Below the pieces are notes generated by a model that searched no databases, was not told the origin of the DNA, and saw only the letters and a list, made by a program, of their open reading frames with translations. Positions 24,401 through 32,778 of a stretch of DNA of 53,131 bases are shown piece after piece. Position 1 is the stretch's first letter. The number at the start of each line of letters is the position of its first letter. Both the position numbers and the translations under genes were made by a program. The stretch is taken from contig NZ_BFAQ01000001.1 of NCBI RefSeq assembly GCF_002933855.1, forward strand, positions 1 to 53,131, in the 5' to 3' direction. Origin of the DNA: Vibrio penaeicida (GTDB lineage Bacteria > Pseudomonadota > Gammaproteobacteria > Enterobacterales > Vibrionaceae).

Positions 24401-24422
24401 CTGCAATGGTCATCATTGCAGG
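24393..24422 (-). terminator. Rho-independent terminator of tctCBA
   Basis: CCTGCAATG / CATTGCAGG with a 5-nt loop; on the minus strand it is followed by seven T residues. Confidence 0.9.
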
Positions 24423-24446
24423 CGATTGAATTTTATCTCTTTTTCC

Positions 24447-25916
24447 TTATCTCTTTTTCAAAGAGAGGGCGTATACCACGATCGAAAGTATTGTGAGCCC
24501 TAACAATGTTGCCGCGATTGGGCGCGTAACCAGAATCGACAAATCACCATCTGCTACACCAAGTGCTTGTCGCATTCGTACCATAAACACTGGTCCTAAC
24601 ACCAACCCAAGTACAATAGGCACCGCAGGTATGTTCTTTTTGCGTAACACATAGCCTAAGCCTGCAAATCCAAGGGCGATAATGGCATCGGAAAACTGGT
24701 AGTTTTGGCTATAGCTACCAATAAAACCCAGAACTAAGATGAAAGCACCAATAAACCGGCCACGAATTCGGGTGAGGTTCACAATCCATTTAGTCGCGAA
24801 GGTCAAATATAAAAAGACCACCACATTGATCAGCAAAAGCGACAAATACAACCCAGAGATAAACTCCGGTCTTTCAACAAAAAGGGTTGGACCGGGAATG
24901 TAGTTATGCACCATAAATACGGCTAACAGCATCGCCATTAACGCATCGGCAGGAATGCCAAATGCCAGAAGAGGGATCATGACCGATGCCGTCACAGCAT
25001 TGTTGGAGGTTTCAGAGGCAATCAATCCTTCTTCAGCGCCATCGCCGAATTTTTCCGGTGTTTTCGAAAATTTTTGTGCCAAGGTGTAAGAGAAAAACTG
25101 AGAGCCGAACTCTCCAACTCCTGGTAATAGCCCCATTACCACGCCCAGTGCAGCAGAGCGTGCGACGGTAATCTTATGTTTTGCCAGTGTGATTAAGCCA
25201 GAGAAGTACCCTTTACCCTCAAGTTTGGTGGTTTTGGCATCACCGCCTTTTTGAGAAAGCAGTACAAAAGCTTGAGACATCGCAAACAAACCGATTACCG
25301 CTGGAACCAGTGGAATCCCACCAAGCAGCCATTCCTGACCGAAGGTATAAGTTAACGTGTTGTATGAGCGGTCCACGCCAACGGAACCAAAGAAGATACC
25401 GAGCCCAAGCATCATGGCGGCATCGAGCACTTGGTTGCGATGCGCTAAAACCACGAACACCATTCCCAGTAACGCAAGCATGGCAAATTCAGCCGAGCCA
25501 AAATGCGTAGCGACCTGCGATAAGATAGGCGCAAGAAAAACCAAAGAAAGAATGCTCACCAAACCACCCACAAAGGAAGCCGAGTAAGCAATTGAGAGTG
25601 CTTTTTTCCCTTCACCTCGCTGAGTCATTGGGTAACCATCGTAAGTGGTTAATACCGCCACAGGAGTGCCGGGTGTGTTCATCAAAATGGCAGGAATGGC
25701 ACCCCCATACCAAGCGCCGCCATACACACCAACCAGCAAACTGACACCAGCTAATGGCTCCATTGAAAAACTGATTGGCAATAAAATGGCCATCACGCCG
25801 GCAGGTTCTAAACCCGGAATAGATCCAATGGTTACCCCAATAAGTGCCCCAAGTAAGATGGCACTAAGCACACTAACCGTTCCGACTTCTGCAAGCCCTA
25901 ACATTAATGATTCCAT
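24447..25916 (-). CDS. tctA: TctA, large membrane subunit of a tripartite tricarboxylate-type (TTT) transporter
   Basis: 489 aa, about 11-12 hydrophobic segments. Family signatures are GVTIGSIPGLEPAGVMAILLP near the N-terminus, PGTPVAVLTTYDGYP, and GLLPGVGEFGSQFFSY mid-protein, the two Gly/Pro-rich repeats of TctA. It forms the inner-membrane channel with TctB and is fed by periplasmic TctC. RBS AAGGAGA. Last gene of tctCBA. Given the adjacent hpa cluster and lack of a classical HpaX carrier, the substrate may be an aromatic acid (inference). Confidence 0.92.
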   Translation of the reverse strand: MESLMLGLAEVGTVSVLSAILLGALIGVTIGSIPGLEPAGVMAILLPISFSMEPLAGVSLLVGVYGGAWYGGAIPAILMNTPGTPVAVLTTYDGYPMTQRGEGKKALSIAYSASFVGGLVSILSLVFLAPILSQVATHFGSAEFAMLALLGMVFVVLAHRNQVLDAAMMLGLGIFFGSVGVDRSYNTLTYTFGQEWLLGGIPLVPAVIGLFAMSQAFVLLSQKGGDAKTTKLEGKGYFSGLITLAKHKITVARSAALGVVMGLLPGVGEFGSQFFSYTLAQKFSKTPEKFGDGAEEGLIASETSNNAVTASVMIPLLAFGIPADALMAMLLAVFMVHNYIPGPTLFVERPEFISGLYLSLLLINVVVFLYLTFATKWIVNLTRIRGRFIGAFILVLGFIGSYSQNYQFSDAIIALGFAGLGYVLRKKNIPAVPIVLGLVLGPVFMVRMRQALGVADGDLSILVTRPIAATLLGLTILSIVVYALSLKKR

Positions 25917-25925
25917 GTTATCTCC

Positions 25926-26519
25926 TTACAGATATTGATTGGCAAACAGCGACCAAGATTCTGGCAGCAACCCATATAGCCAAACATCCGGTAGCCATAG
26001 GTTCAACATCACTCTGAATATGATCACAACGGCTGCTACACCAAGAACGCTTATCATCATCCAAAATCCATCCAGTAATCGGCTCACCCACAGTAAGGTG
26101 CAAACAAAAAGCAATGTGGCAGGTGCAAACCCCATAATGGACAGCGAGTGAATGTAAAGTGCAAACAAAGCGCCAGCAATAATCGCGACACGATAACTGG
26201 CAATGGCATCGGCACCAGAATCCAGAGCTCGGATGGGATGAAGAGAAAAACGTCGGATGTGATACAGCACTTTGAGCAGGGCAAAAACCACAAAAACGCC
26301 CAAACCTAGCGCGGGTCCCATCATTGGCTGGGTGTACCAACCACGTTTGGTTTTTACCCACGATGCTTGCTCGGGTAAGAACCACAGCAGAAGCAATCCG
26401 CACACAGCAAAGAAGACGAAAATTCCGCCTGTCCCTTTGTTCTCCAACCCTTTATTTATTTCCGAATGGGGGCTGTCAGGTACAGGCTTTGTGTCGAGAG
26501 AATGGGTTTCAGAGATCAT
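25926..26519 (-). CDS. tctB: TctB, small membrane subunit of the TTT transporter
   Basis: ATG at 26519 (MISETHSLDT) has AAGGAG just upstream and is preferred over the in-frame ATG 24 bp earlier. 197 aa with a 35-residue hydrophilic start and four to five membrane segments, as in TctB (GIFVFFAVCGLLLLWFLP; GFAPATLLFVCTLLW). TctB is small, poorly conserved and needed for TctA function. 9 bp from the tctA start. Confidence 0.87.
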   Translation of the reverse strand: MISETHSLDTKPVPDSPHSEINKGLENKGTGGIFVFFAVCGLLLLWFLPEQASWVKTKRGWYTQPMMGPALGLGVFVVFALLKVLYHIRRFSLHPIRALDSGADAIASYRVAIIAGALFALYIHSLSIMGFAPATLLFVCTLLWVSRLLDGFWMMISVLGVAAVVIIFRVMLNLWLPDVWLYGLLPESWSLFANQYL

Positions 26520-26558
26520 ACTGCACTCCTTGCAAGGGGGCATACCGCCCCCTTTCGA

Positions 26559-27506
26559 TTACTGATTCATGAAATTGAGCAGTGATCTCGCTTGTTCAAA
26601 GTCTTTTGCTAACAGGGCTTCTGCATCTTTACCACCTAGCCAATAGACACCTGCACCCGTATTCATGCTGATGTCTTTAACACGATCAGCTTGAAGCGCT
26701 TTCTGAGCGATACCAGCAATTTTGTCCTTGATCGCTTGAGGCGTACCTTTCTTCACAAACAGACCGTTCCACGTTGTTTGCGTAATGCCCGTCTGCTCCG
26801 CTAATGTCGCGACATCAGGCGAAATCGAAAGGCGATCGCGGCTTATCGAAGTCAGCAACTTCACATCGCCAGAATTCAAGCAAGCCAGAATGAGTTGGGT
26901 TGTGGTGTTGATGACATCCGCATCGCCATTTGCCAAGGTTGAACAATCCAACACATCAAATGGCGCATCCGAAGAAAACTTGATTCCGATTTGGTCAGCG
27001 GCTTTAAAGGTAATAGCGGTAGGTAAGGCTTGATAGCCAAAATGCCCTAATGTGACTTTGTTGCTTTTAGAGTAAGCCGCCAGCTCCTCCAGATTGTTAT
27101 AAGGCGCGTCTGACTTCACCGCAATGGCGAATGGGTAATCGAGGAAAATCCCAACGGGTTCAAACGTGGATTGGTCGAATGGTGCAGTGCCATACAACAC
27201 TTGCGTTGTGAGTATATCGGCAACGAAAGAGCCAATCACCAGCCCATCGGGACGAGAGCGAGAGACATCTGTTGCACCGACCACACCGCCACCACCGGGC
27301 TTATTCACGACGGACGCAGGTTTGCCCGTTTCTTTCGACATTTCTTCTGCAATCACACGAGTAAGAATGTCTTCCAAATCGCCCGGAGGCCATGGCACAA
27401 CAAACTTAACTGGGCGATTAGGATAATTAGCGGACAGTGCTGCAAAACTGGTCATCAGACCGGCAGCAATAAGAGCAGCCTTCATGGCTTTAGTTACACG
27501 TTTCAT
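26559..27506 (-). CDS. tctC: TctC/Bug-type periplasmic substrate-binding protein of the TTT transporter
   Basis: ATG at 27506 (MKRVTKAMKAALIAAG) has AAGGGAAG upstream and gives a signal peptide ending FAALSA; an upstream ATG at 27596 does not. The 315 aa product has the Bug pattern: YPNRPVKFVVPWPPGDLEDILTR near the start, VVNKPGGGGVVGATDV, and YPFAIAVKSDAPY. Bug proteins bind carboxylates, including aromatic acids such as terephthalate in other bacteria. In the periplasm it would deliver substrate to TctAB. First gene of the operon. Confidence 0.92.
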   Translation of the reverse strand: MKRVTKAMKAALIAAGLMTSFAALSANYPNRPVKFVVPWPPGDLEDILTRVIAEEMSKETGKPASVVNKPGGGGVVGATDVSRSRPDGLVIGSFVADILTTQVLYGTAPFDQSTFEPVGIFLDYPFAIAVKSDAPYNNLEELAAYSKSNKVTLGHFGYQALPTAITFKAADQIGIKFSSDAPFDVLDCSTLANGDADVINTTTQLILACLNSGDVKLLTSISRDRLSISPDVATLAEQTGITQTTWNGLFVKKGTPQAIKDKIAGIAQKALQADRVKDISMNTGAGVYWLGGKDAEALLAKDFEQARSLLNFMNQ

Positions 27507-27615
27507 AAACTTCCCTTTCTGTGTTGGGTCGATAAGTCCGAGTAGCCAATTGCTTGGCAGGCAAATGTTCAGCAGACTTATCAGGAGGTGTTTCACTTTT
27601 ATCTGACTTTTATTC

Positions 27616-27675
27616 CGTTAGCTCATTCTTGGCTAACTTATTCTTTACTAACTTTTTATTTACCAATTTATTCTT
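27616..27675. repeat. four degenerate copies of a 15-bp unit at the 3' end of the usp gene
   Basis: Units CGTTAGCTCATTCTT, GGCTAACTTATTCTT, TACTAACTTTTTATT and TACCAATTTATTCTT run head to tail, and the last overlaps the usp stop codon. On the minus strand the unit reads like AAGAATAAGTTAGYN. Confidence 0.8.
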
Positions 27676-28171
27676 TGCTAGCCGACGCTTGGCTGAGTGG
27701 AACAATGAGGACTGGAATATCACTCTGACTGATGACTTTAAGGGCTGTTGACCCTAAAAACAGACGCGATATCGCGTTTGCTTCCCTGTCTCCCATGACA
27801 ATAAGTTGCGCGCTGTGTTTTCGAGCGCAGGATAAGATCACCTCATGCGGTTCACCTATCTGAGTTTGAATTTGTGGAGGCTGTGGTAAGGCAGTCACGT
27901 TATCCAGTTCGCTTTCTAAAAAAGACTGAATGCGTTGCTGAATACGTGCTTGAGCATCTGCCATGATTTGATCGGTATGCTTTTGATTCACCTTTTTAGG
28001 GAGATAACTCACCATTACCTGTTGAGTCAGCTCTCCAATGGGTGGAATCGCATGAAGAAATACAATTTTGGCATCATGTGCAATGGCCTGTTTAACGGCC
28101 GCTCTAAACGCTGGGCGACTGCCTTTTTGCAAATCCGATGCGTATATAATTGTATTAATTTCAGTAAGCAT
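27668..28171 (-). CDS. universal stress protein (UspA family)
   Basis: Start placed at MLTEINTIIYASDLQKGS (28171), with GAGG 8 bp upstream; ATGs at 28177 and 28222 are alternatives. The 167 aa single Usp domain has the N-terminal strand IIYASDLQ and the ATP-binding end QLIVMGDREANAISRLFLGSTA, then IPVLIVPL. Likely a cytoplasmic nucleotide-binding stress protein. It lies between the aldehyde dehydrogenase and tctC, same strand, so it may be part of the catabolic unit. Confidence 0.88.
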   Translation of the reverse strand: MLTEINTIIYASDLQKGSRPAFRAAVKQAIAHDAKIVFLHAIPPIGELTQQVMVSYLPKKVNQKHTDQIMADAQARIQQRIQSFLESELDNVTALPQPPQIQTQIGEPHEVILSCARKHSAQLIVMGDREANAISRLFLGSTALKVISQSDIPVLIVPLSQASASKE

Positions 28172-28270
28172 ATCCATTGCCTCTACATTTTCTGTATTGA
28201 ACCATTCAAGTTCATCCCGCAAGTATCAGGTATCAACCATTGGGATGAGCCGAATGTTAACCTCTGTTTT

Positions 28271-29683
28271 TTAGCGATTTATATTGATTAACTGAGGTTG
28301 GGTGTTTTCCAATAACCCTTCTTCACCGAATTCCACGCCGAACCCCGACATTTTGTTACCGCCAAATGGCGCGTGGGGTAGTACTTCGGCGTGCCCATTA
28401 ATCCACACTGTGCCGCACTCCATTCTTTGAGCGACGTGTTGAGCTTGTTCGGTATCGCTGCCCCACACTGAGCCACCGAGCCCCATATCGCTGTCGTTCG
28501 CGAGCTGAATAGCTTGTTCGACTGTTTGATATGGGATCACGGGTAATACGGGGCCAAATTGTTCTTCATCGACCAATCGAATACCGTTAGATACATTTGC
28601 CACAATGGTTGGCGGGAATAGGTAGCCTTCATCACTCACTGGTTTGCCTCCCGTCAGGACTTTGCCCCCTTGGGCAACGGCATCGTCGATGAGCTCTTGC
28701 ACTTTGTTGAATTGATTCAGGTTTTGTACAGGGCCAAAGGTCACGCCTTCTTCCAAACCTGCTCCTACGCGTTGTGATTGTGCGATATCAGTCAGCGCCT
28801 GACAGACTTCTTCATATTGGCTTTCGTGTACATATAAGCGTTTCAGTGCTGCACAGGTTTGCCCCATATTGATGAAGGAGGTTTGGAATAGCCCCTGAGC
28901 GAAAGCTTGTACATCGCTATTTGGCAAGACAATGGCAGCGTCGTTACCGCCGAGTTCTAGAGTGAGGCGTTTCAGATTGCCCGACGCTGCGCTCATGATG
29001 CGTTGCCCTGTTGGTGTGGAACCTGTGAATACGATTTTATTGATGCCTTTATGCTCACTGATGGCTTGTCCGAGTTCGCCGCCCCCTGAAATCACGTTAA
29101 TCACCCCATCTGGCAGCACATCTGCCATGATTTCGACCATACGAATCGTGCTGAATGGCGTAAGCTCCGAAGGTTTGATGATCACACAGTTTCCAGTACG
29201 CAACGCGGGCATAACATGCCAAACCGCTATCATCAGCGGCCAGTTCCAAGGGGTAATAGAAGCAACAACGCCAATGGGTTTGTGGTGTAGTTCGATGCGC
29301 TTAGTATCGTCATCTTGAATCACTTTAACGGGCACGTCGGCACCCGCCGCGTAACGAGTCCATGCCACCGCACCACCCACTTCCATTCTTGCTAAATCGA
29401 GTGGCTTACCTTGTTCTTCCACAATCAGAGTCGCGAGCTCTTCCATTGCGGCTTCAAGATTGTCGGCAATTTCTGTCAGCATGGCCTTGCGCGTCATGTG
29501 GCTGACGTTTTTCCAGCTTTCAAATGCCTGATTCGCTGATTCCACAGCAAGGTTTAGCAGCTTAGAAGAAGCTTCTGGCGCGTCTCTCAGTACTTGCCCT
29601 GTGGCTGGGTTAATAACAGGGCGCGGAGGCAGATCACCAGTGCGTTTTTGGCCGTTGATGATCATTCCAAAGCGGTTATCCAT
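28271..29683 (-). CDS. NAD(P)-dependent aldehyde dehydrogenase
   Basis: ATG at 29683 (MDNRFGMIINGQK) has CAGGAGA upstream and is preferred over an ATG 36 bp earlier. 470 aa, complete ALDH fold: TPWNWPLMIAVWHVMPAL, general base Glu in LELGGNDAAIVL, nucleophile Cys in NMGQTCAALKR, and EEQFGPVLPV. Closest by pattern to AldA/betaine-type dehydrogenases acting on aldehydes from amines. In this cluster it could oxidise an aryl- or amino-aldehyde produced by the FAD oxidase at 31323-32621, such as 4-hydroxyphenylacetaldehyde (inference). Confidence 0.88.
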   Translation of the reverse strand: MDNRFGMIINGQKRTGDLPPRPVINPATGQVLRDAPEASSKLLNLAVESANQAFESWKNVSHMTRKAMLTEIADNLEAAMEELATLIVEEQGKPLDLARMEVGGAVAWTRYAAGADVPVKVIQDDDTKRIELHHKPIGVVASITPWNWPLMIAVWHVMPALRTGNCVIIKPSELTPFSTIRMVEIMADVLPDGVINVISGGGELGQAISEHKGINKIVFTGSTPTGQRIMSAASGNLKRLTLELGGNDAAIVLPNSDVQAFAQGLFQTSFINMGQTCAALKRLYVHESQYEEVCQALTDIAQSQRVGAGLEEGVTFGPVQNLNQFNKVQELIDDAVAQGGKVLTGGKPVSDEGYLFPPTIVANVSNGIRLVDEEQFGPVLPVIPYQTVEQAIQLANDSDMGLGGSVWGSDTEQAQHVAQRMECGTVWINGHAEVLPHAPFGGNKMSGFGVEFGEEGLLENTQPQLININR

Positions 29684-29729
29684 AACAAAATCTCCTGATG
29701 TTGATTGAAAGCACAGCAATCGTTGGGGG

Positions 29730-30728
29730 TTACCCTGTCGATGGTTTCTGCTGGCTTTCCCGGTAGTTGCTTGCGGTTACGCCAGACATCCGGCGAAAAA
29801 AGCGAGCGAAATAAGCAGGGTCGTGAAACCCGAGTTCGTAGCCAATTTGGGTAATGGGTTTTTGGGTAAGCCCAATCAAACGTTTGGATTCTTGCAAAAC
29901 CCGCTCGTTAACCAAGCGTTTCGCCGATTTTTCGCTCACGCGTTGGCAAATGCTGTTAAGCCGAGATTCGGTAACACACAGCTCACTGGCGTATTGGGAT
30001 AATGTCCAATGGTGGACAAACTGCGCTTCGATCAACTTGTGGAACTGATGAAATATTTGAGCATCAATATCGCGAACAGAAGAAGCGGAATCGGATTCGT
30101 CGGACATGCGAATAATTTCAATTAAAACCAAGCGCACCAACGAATACAATGCCTTGGCTTTTTCCGTGCGTTCGTTGCTGTATTCATCGTTTAGCAAGGC
30201 AAGTAACGTAAGGACTCGATTAAGCGACACTTTATGAGTGCGAAGCGGGATACAAACCCCTTTGGTGGCAAACAACCCTTTGTCGTTTAAAGCGGACGTT
30301 TGGCTGAGTATTTGCCAAACGAATTGCTGTCGAATGGTCAGTACGTAGCCTTCAGTTTCGGTGGAAATAGTGAAACCATGCGGCACGGTGGGCGGAGTAA
30401 AAAACAGCACTGGCCCTTCACACTGATAGGTGCGGTTATCCAGTTGCAAACGAATGTTACCCGACATCACTACATGCACTTGATAGAAGCGATCGTGATA
30501 ATGCACCGGCATATCATGCCCAAAGAAATCCGCCAGGTTCTGTATTTGTTCGAAATGAACTTCGCTATCGATATAGCGTCGGTCGTACGCTTGTCCGATA
30601 TCGATATTCGGAATACGTGATGTCGCCATATTCTTTTGCGTGACATTGTCTTTTACGGCATTGTCTTGCGCTAAATCGCTTTGAGCTAAATTAGCTTGCG
30701 TGATGCTTTTGATGTTTGTCGGACTCAT
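29730..30728 (-). CDS. hpaA: HpaA, AraC-family activator of 4-hydroxyphenylacetate catabolism
   Basis: 332 aa: cupin sensor domain (MPVHYHDRFYQVHVVMSG, VLFFTPPTVPHGF) and two C-terminal AraC helix-turn-helices (WTLSQYASELCVTESRLN; ITQIGYELGFHDPAYFARFF). The N-terminal domain matches HpaA, which binds 4-hydroxyphenylacetate and activates the hydroxylase genes. The first 35 residues are an unusual Q/N/D/A-rich extension made of five 15-nt repeats, absent in the standard protein; a Met at residue 34 could be the ancestral start, but GGGGG just upstream supports the long form. Confidence 0.88.
   Translation of the reverse strand: MSPTNIKSITQANLAQSDLAQDNAVKDNVTQKNMATSRIPNIDIGQAYDRRYIDSEVHFEQIQNLADFFGHDMPVHYHDRFYQVHVVMSGNIRLQLDNRTYQCEGPVLFFTPPTVPHGFTISTETEGYVLTIRQQFVWQILSQTSALNDKGLFATKGVCIPLRTHKVSLNRVLTLLALLNDEYSNERTEKAKALYSLVRLVLIEIIRMSDESDSASSVRDIDAQIFHQFHKLIEAQFVHHWTLSQYASELCVTESRLNSICQRVSEKSAKRLVNERVLQESKRLIGLTQKPITQIGYELGFHDPAYFARFFRRMSGVTASNYRESQQKPSTG
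30624..30698 (-). repeat. five degenerate 15-nt repeats coding for the HpaA N-terminus
   Basis: Coding-strand units translate as QANLA, QSDLA, QDNAV, KDNVT and QKNMA. Period 15 is exact and keeps the frame, so copy-number change would lengthen or shorten the N-terminus without disrupting the gene. Confidence 0.8.
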
Positions 30729-30751
30729 AAATCCCCCGAAAAATGCTTCTC

Positions 30752-30799
30752 TGCCAATGGTTATGTCTGCAAACGGTTATGTCTGCCGATGGTTAAGGG
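30752..30799. repeat. three copies of a 16-bp unit upstream of hpaA
   Basis: TGCCAATGGTTATGTC, TGCAAACGGTTATGTC and TGCCGATGGTTAAGGG, head to tail, between the cupin gene stop and the hpaA start. Confidence 0.85.
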
Positions 30800-30824
30800 A
30801 AAACCAGCAGAGAAGCGTCAAACT

Positions 30825-31187
30825 TTACTGAGCAACAGCTAAGTAGTGTTTTACAAACTTGGGCGTGCGGATGTGCCAACGCACTTTTGTGCCTTGCTCT
30901 ACAAACCAAGAGTCGCCTTGCTTGTATGTGTGGGATTCACCCGTCTCTTCATTGGTGAGTTCGACTTCGCCTTCTAAAACAGTAGCGTGCTCTGTGAAGG
31001 GGTATTGCATGCTGAATTCGCCTTCTGTGCAGCCAAACAAACCGCAGCTCACTGCGTCCTCCGGTGCACCAGAAATCATCGCTACCTCTGCTTGAGGTGA
31101 ACCCGAGATCACGGTTGAACCAAGGTTTTCGACACTGCCGACAGACATCATTTCAGGCAGGGTTTGATTCAATAGAATAGGTTTCAT
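30825..31187 (-). CDS. cupin domain protein (DUF861-like)
   Basis: 120 aa single cupin: EFSMQYPFTEHATVLEGEVEL is motif 1 with only one His, and GDSWFVEQGTKVRWHI is motif 2. This matches the small cupins often found beside FAD-dependent amine/amino-acid oxidases and ALDHs in amine catabolism. No signal peptide. Function not proven; it may be an accessory or ligand-binding protein for the oxidase encoded immediately upstream in the same orientation. Confidence 0.82.
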   Translation of the reverse strand: MKPILLNQTLPEMMSVGSVENLGSTVISGSPQAEVAMISGAPEDAVSCGLFGCTEGEFSMQYPFTEHATVLEGEVELTNEETGESHTYKQGDSWFVEQGTKVRWHIRTPKFVKHYLAVAQ

Positions 31188-31249
31188 TGGTATTTCCTTT
31201 TTCGTTGACTTTTATAAGCGTATTTATGGGTGAAGCACGTGTTTTTATT

Positions 31250-31306
31250 GTGTCTTGGTTAGTAACGTGTATTGGCTAATAACGTGTCTTGATTAATAAC
31301 GTGTAT
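31250..31306. repeat. three-plus copies of a 17-bp unit between FAD oxidase and cupin genes
   Basis: GTGTCTTGGTTAGTAAC (31250-31266), GTGTATTGGCTAATAAC (31267-31283), GTGTCTTGATTAATAAC (31284-31300), then a partial GTGTAT. Confidence 0.9.
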
Positions 31307-31322
31307 CAGTGAGAAGGGCGAC

Positions 31323-32621
31323 TTAGCGCCTGCCCATCCAATAGCCCGAGATTTGGTGGAAAAGCTTGCCGCTGGTCACGAGCAATGGTCGGGCAACATC
31401 CTTTCCGATGACACGTGTCAGTGGTATTGAACTCATCAAGCTGTAGCGGTCGGTGCTTTCGCTCATGCCTTCTGCTAACACTTTGCAAACAATATGGCTT
31501 GGGGTTACGCCAAAGCCAGAATAGCCCTGTACGTAAAACACATTGTCGTGTCCTTCTAGTGTTCCGACTTGCGGAAACAGATTGGCGGAACAACAAAGCG
31601 GTCCACCCCACGCCATGTCGATTTTCACGTCTTTCAGGTATGGGAAAATCGTCAACATGTGTTTGCGGTTCCATGCTTTTAAATCGCTCGGCATGTATTC
31701 GACCCAGCGCGTTGCACTACCAAATAGCAGGCGGTTTTCTTTGGTGACTCGGTAGTAATCGATAACCGGGCGAATGTCGCTGTAGGCACCGCGAATAGGG
31801 CTGATGCGTTCAATCATCTCGTCGCTGAGTGGCTCGGTTGCCATTTGAAAGGCATAGGTATTGATGGTGTGTTGGTGTAAGTGAGGTTCCATACCCTGCA
31901 AAAAACCGTTACATGCCCACAGAAGTTTCTTCGCAGTCACTGTGCCTCTGGCAGTGCGCACTTTGATTTGTTCACCGTATTCCACATCCAGAGCTTGGGT
32001 GTTTTCGTAAATAGAGATGCCCAATTCAGAGGCAGCTTTTGCTTCACCAAGCAGCAAGTTCAATGAGTGAATATGACCTGCACCCATGTGTTTCAGCGCG
32101 CAAGAGTAAGCAGGTGAACCAATAACATCCTGCACTTCAGATCCGGTATGCAGCGTGATTTCTTCGTCGGGCGTGGCTTTTTTAAACTCGTCCATCCAAG
32201 TACGCAGCGTTTTTTCCTGACGACCGTTAAAGCCCAGATACGCGTAACCCTGACAGAAATCCGCATCGATATTGTACTTTTCTACGCGCTCACGAATGAT
32301 GCTTGCGCCGATGTTGCCCAGTTTGAAAAGTTCTTCGAGCCCATCTTTGCCAACGTGCTTTTTTACCGTGTCCAAATCGTGACCTAATCCTGCCATGATT
32401 TGACCACCATTGCGGCCTGTACCACCATAACCAAGGTGTTTGGCTTCCAATACGGCAACATTGGTGATGCCTTTTTCTGCCAGTTCCAAAGCGGTGTTGA
32501 TGCCCGTAAAGCCACCACCAATGATCACGATATCCACATCAAGATCATTTTCCAATGTCGGAAACGACAAGTCGTATTTCTTGGTAGCAGCGTAGTAAGT
32601 AAGAGAATTTAAATGTTCCAT
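31323..32621 (-). CDS. FAD-dependent amine oxidase (DAO family, PuuB-like)
   Basis: 432 aa. N-terminal FAD-binding Rossmann motif DIVIIGGGFTGINTALELAE, then LEAKHLGYGGTGRNGGQIM, a signature of PuuB-like gamma-glutamylputrescine oxidases, and the C-terminal GYSGFGVTPSH. It would oxidise an amine or amino acid to an aldehyde and release H2O2 and ammonia. No gamma-glutamylputrescine synthetase (PuuA) is present, so putrescine may not be the substrate. With the nearby ALDH it could form an amine-to-acid step feeding the hpa route (inference). Confidence 0.87.
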   Translation of the reverse strand: MEHLNSLTYYAATKKYDLSFPTLENDLDVDIVIIGGGFTGINTALELAEKGITNVAVLEAKHLGYGGTGRNGGQIMAGLGHDLDTVKKHVGKDGLEELFKLGNIGASIIRERVEKYNIDADFCQGYAYLGFNGRQEKTLRTWMDEFKKATPDEEITLHTGSEVQDVIGSPAYSCALKHMGAGHIHSLNLLLGEAKAASELGISIYENTQALDVEYGEQIKVRTARGTVTAKKLLWACNGFLQGMEPHLHQHTINTYAFQMATEPLSDEMIERISPIRGAYSDIRPVIDYYRVTKENRLLFGSATRWVEYMPSDLKAWNRKHMLTIFPYLKDVKIDMAWGGPLCCSANLFPQVGTLEGHDNVFYVQGYSGFGVTPSHIVCKVLAEGMSESTDRYSLMSSIPLTRVIGKDVARPLLVTSGKLFHQISGYWMGRR

Positions 32622-32778
32622 AATATTGTTCTTCTGATTTCCATTCTGTCTGTGGTTCCAGACCCAACCTCAATAGCAGTTGGGTGGGCTAAGGACCATT
32701 TAGCCAAGCTTTTCAATTTGGCTATATCGACCAAAAGGATGAGTTGTTACTAATGCTCTGTATATAAAGAGAAAATGG

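Noticed and set aside
25918..26403. 161-codon minus-strand frame over tctB
   Set aside because: It is in another frame of tctB, starts without an RBS and gives a Cys/His/Arg-rich sequence with no domain pattern.
24360..31306. CRISPR array
   Set aside because: Repeats are 14-20 bp, directly adjacent without spacers, degenerate and each site has its own unit; no cas genes.
31323..32621. Full putrescine (Puu) pathway
   Set aside because: PuuA, PuuD and PuuP are absent and the neighbours belong to aromatic catabolism; only the oxidase type is PuuB-like.
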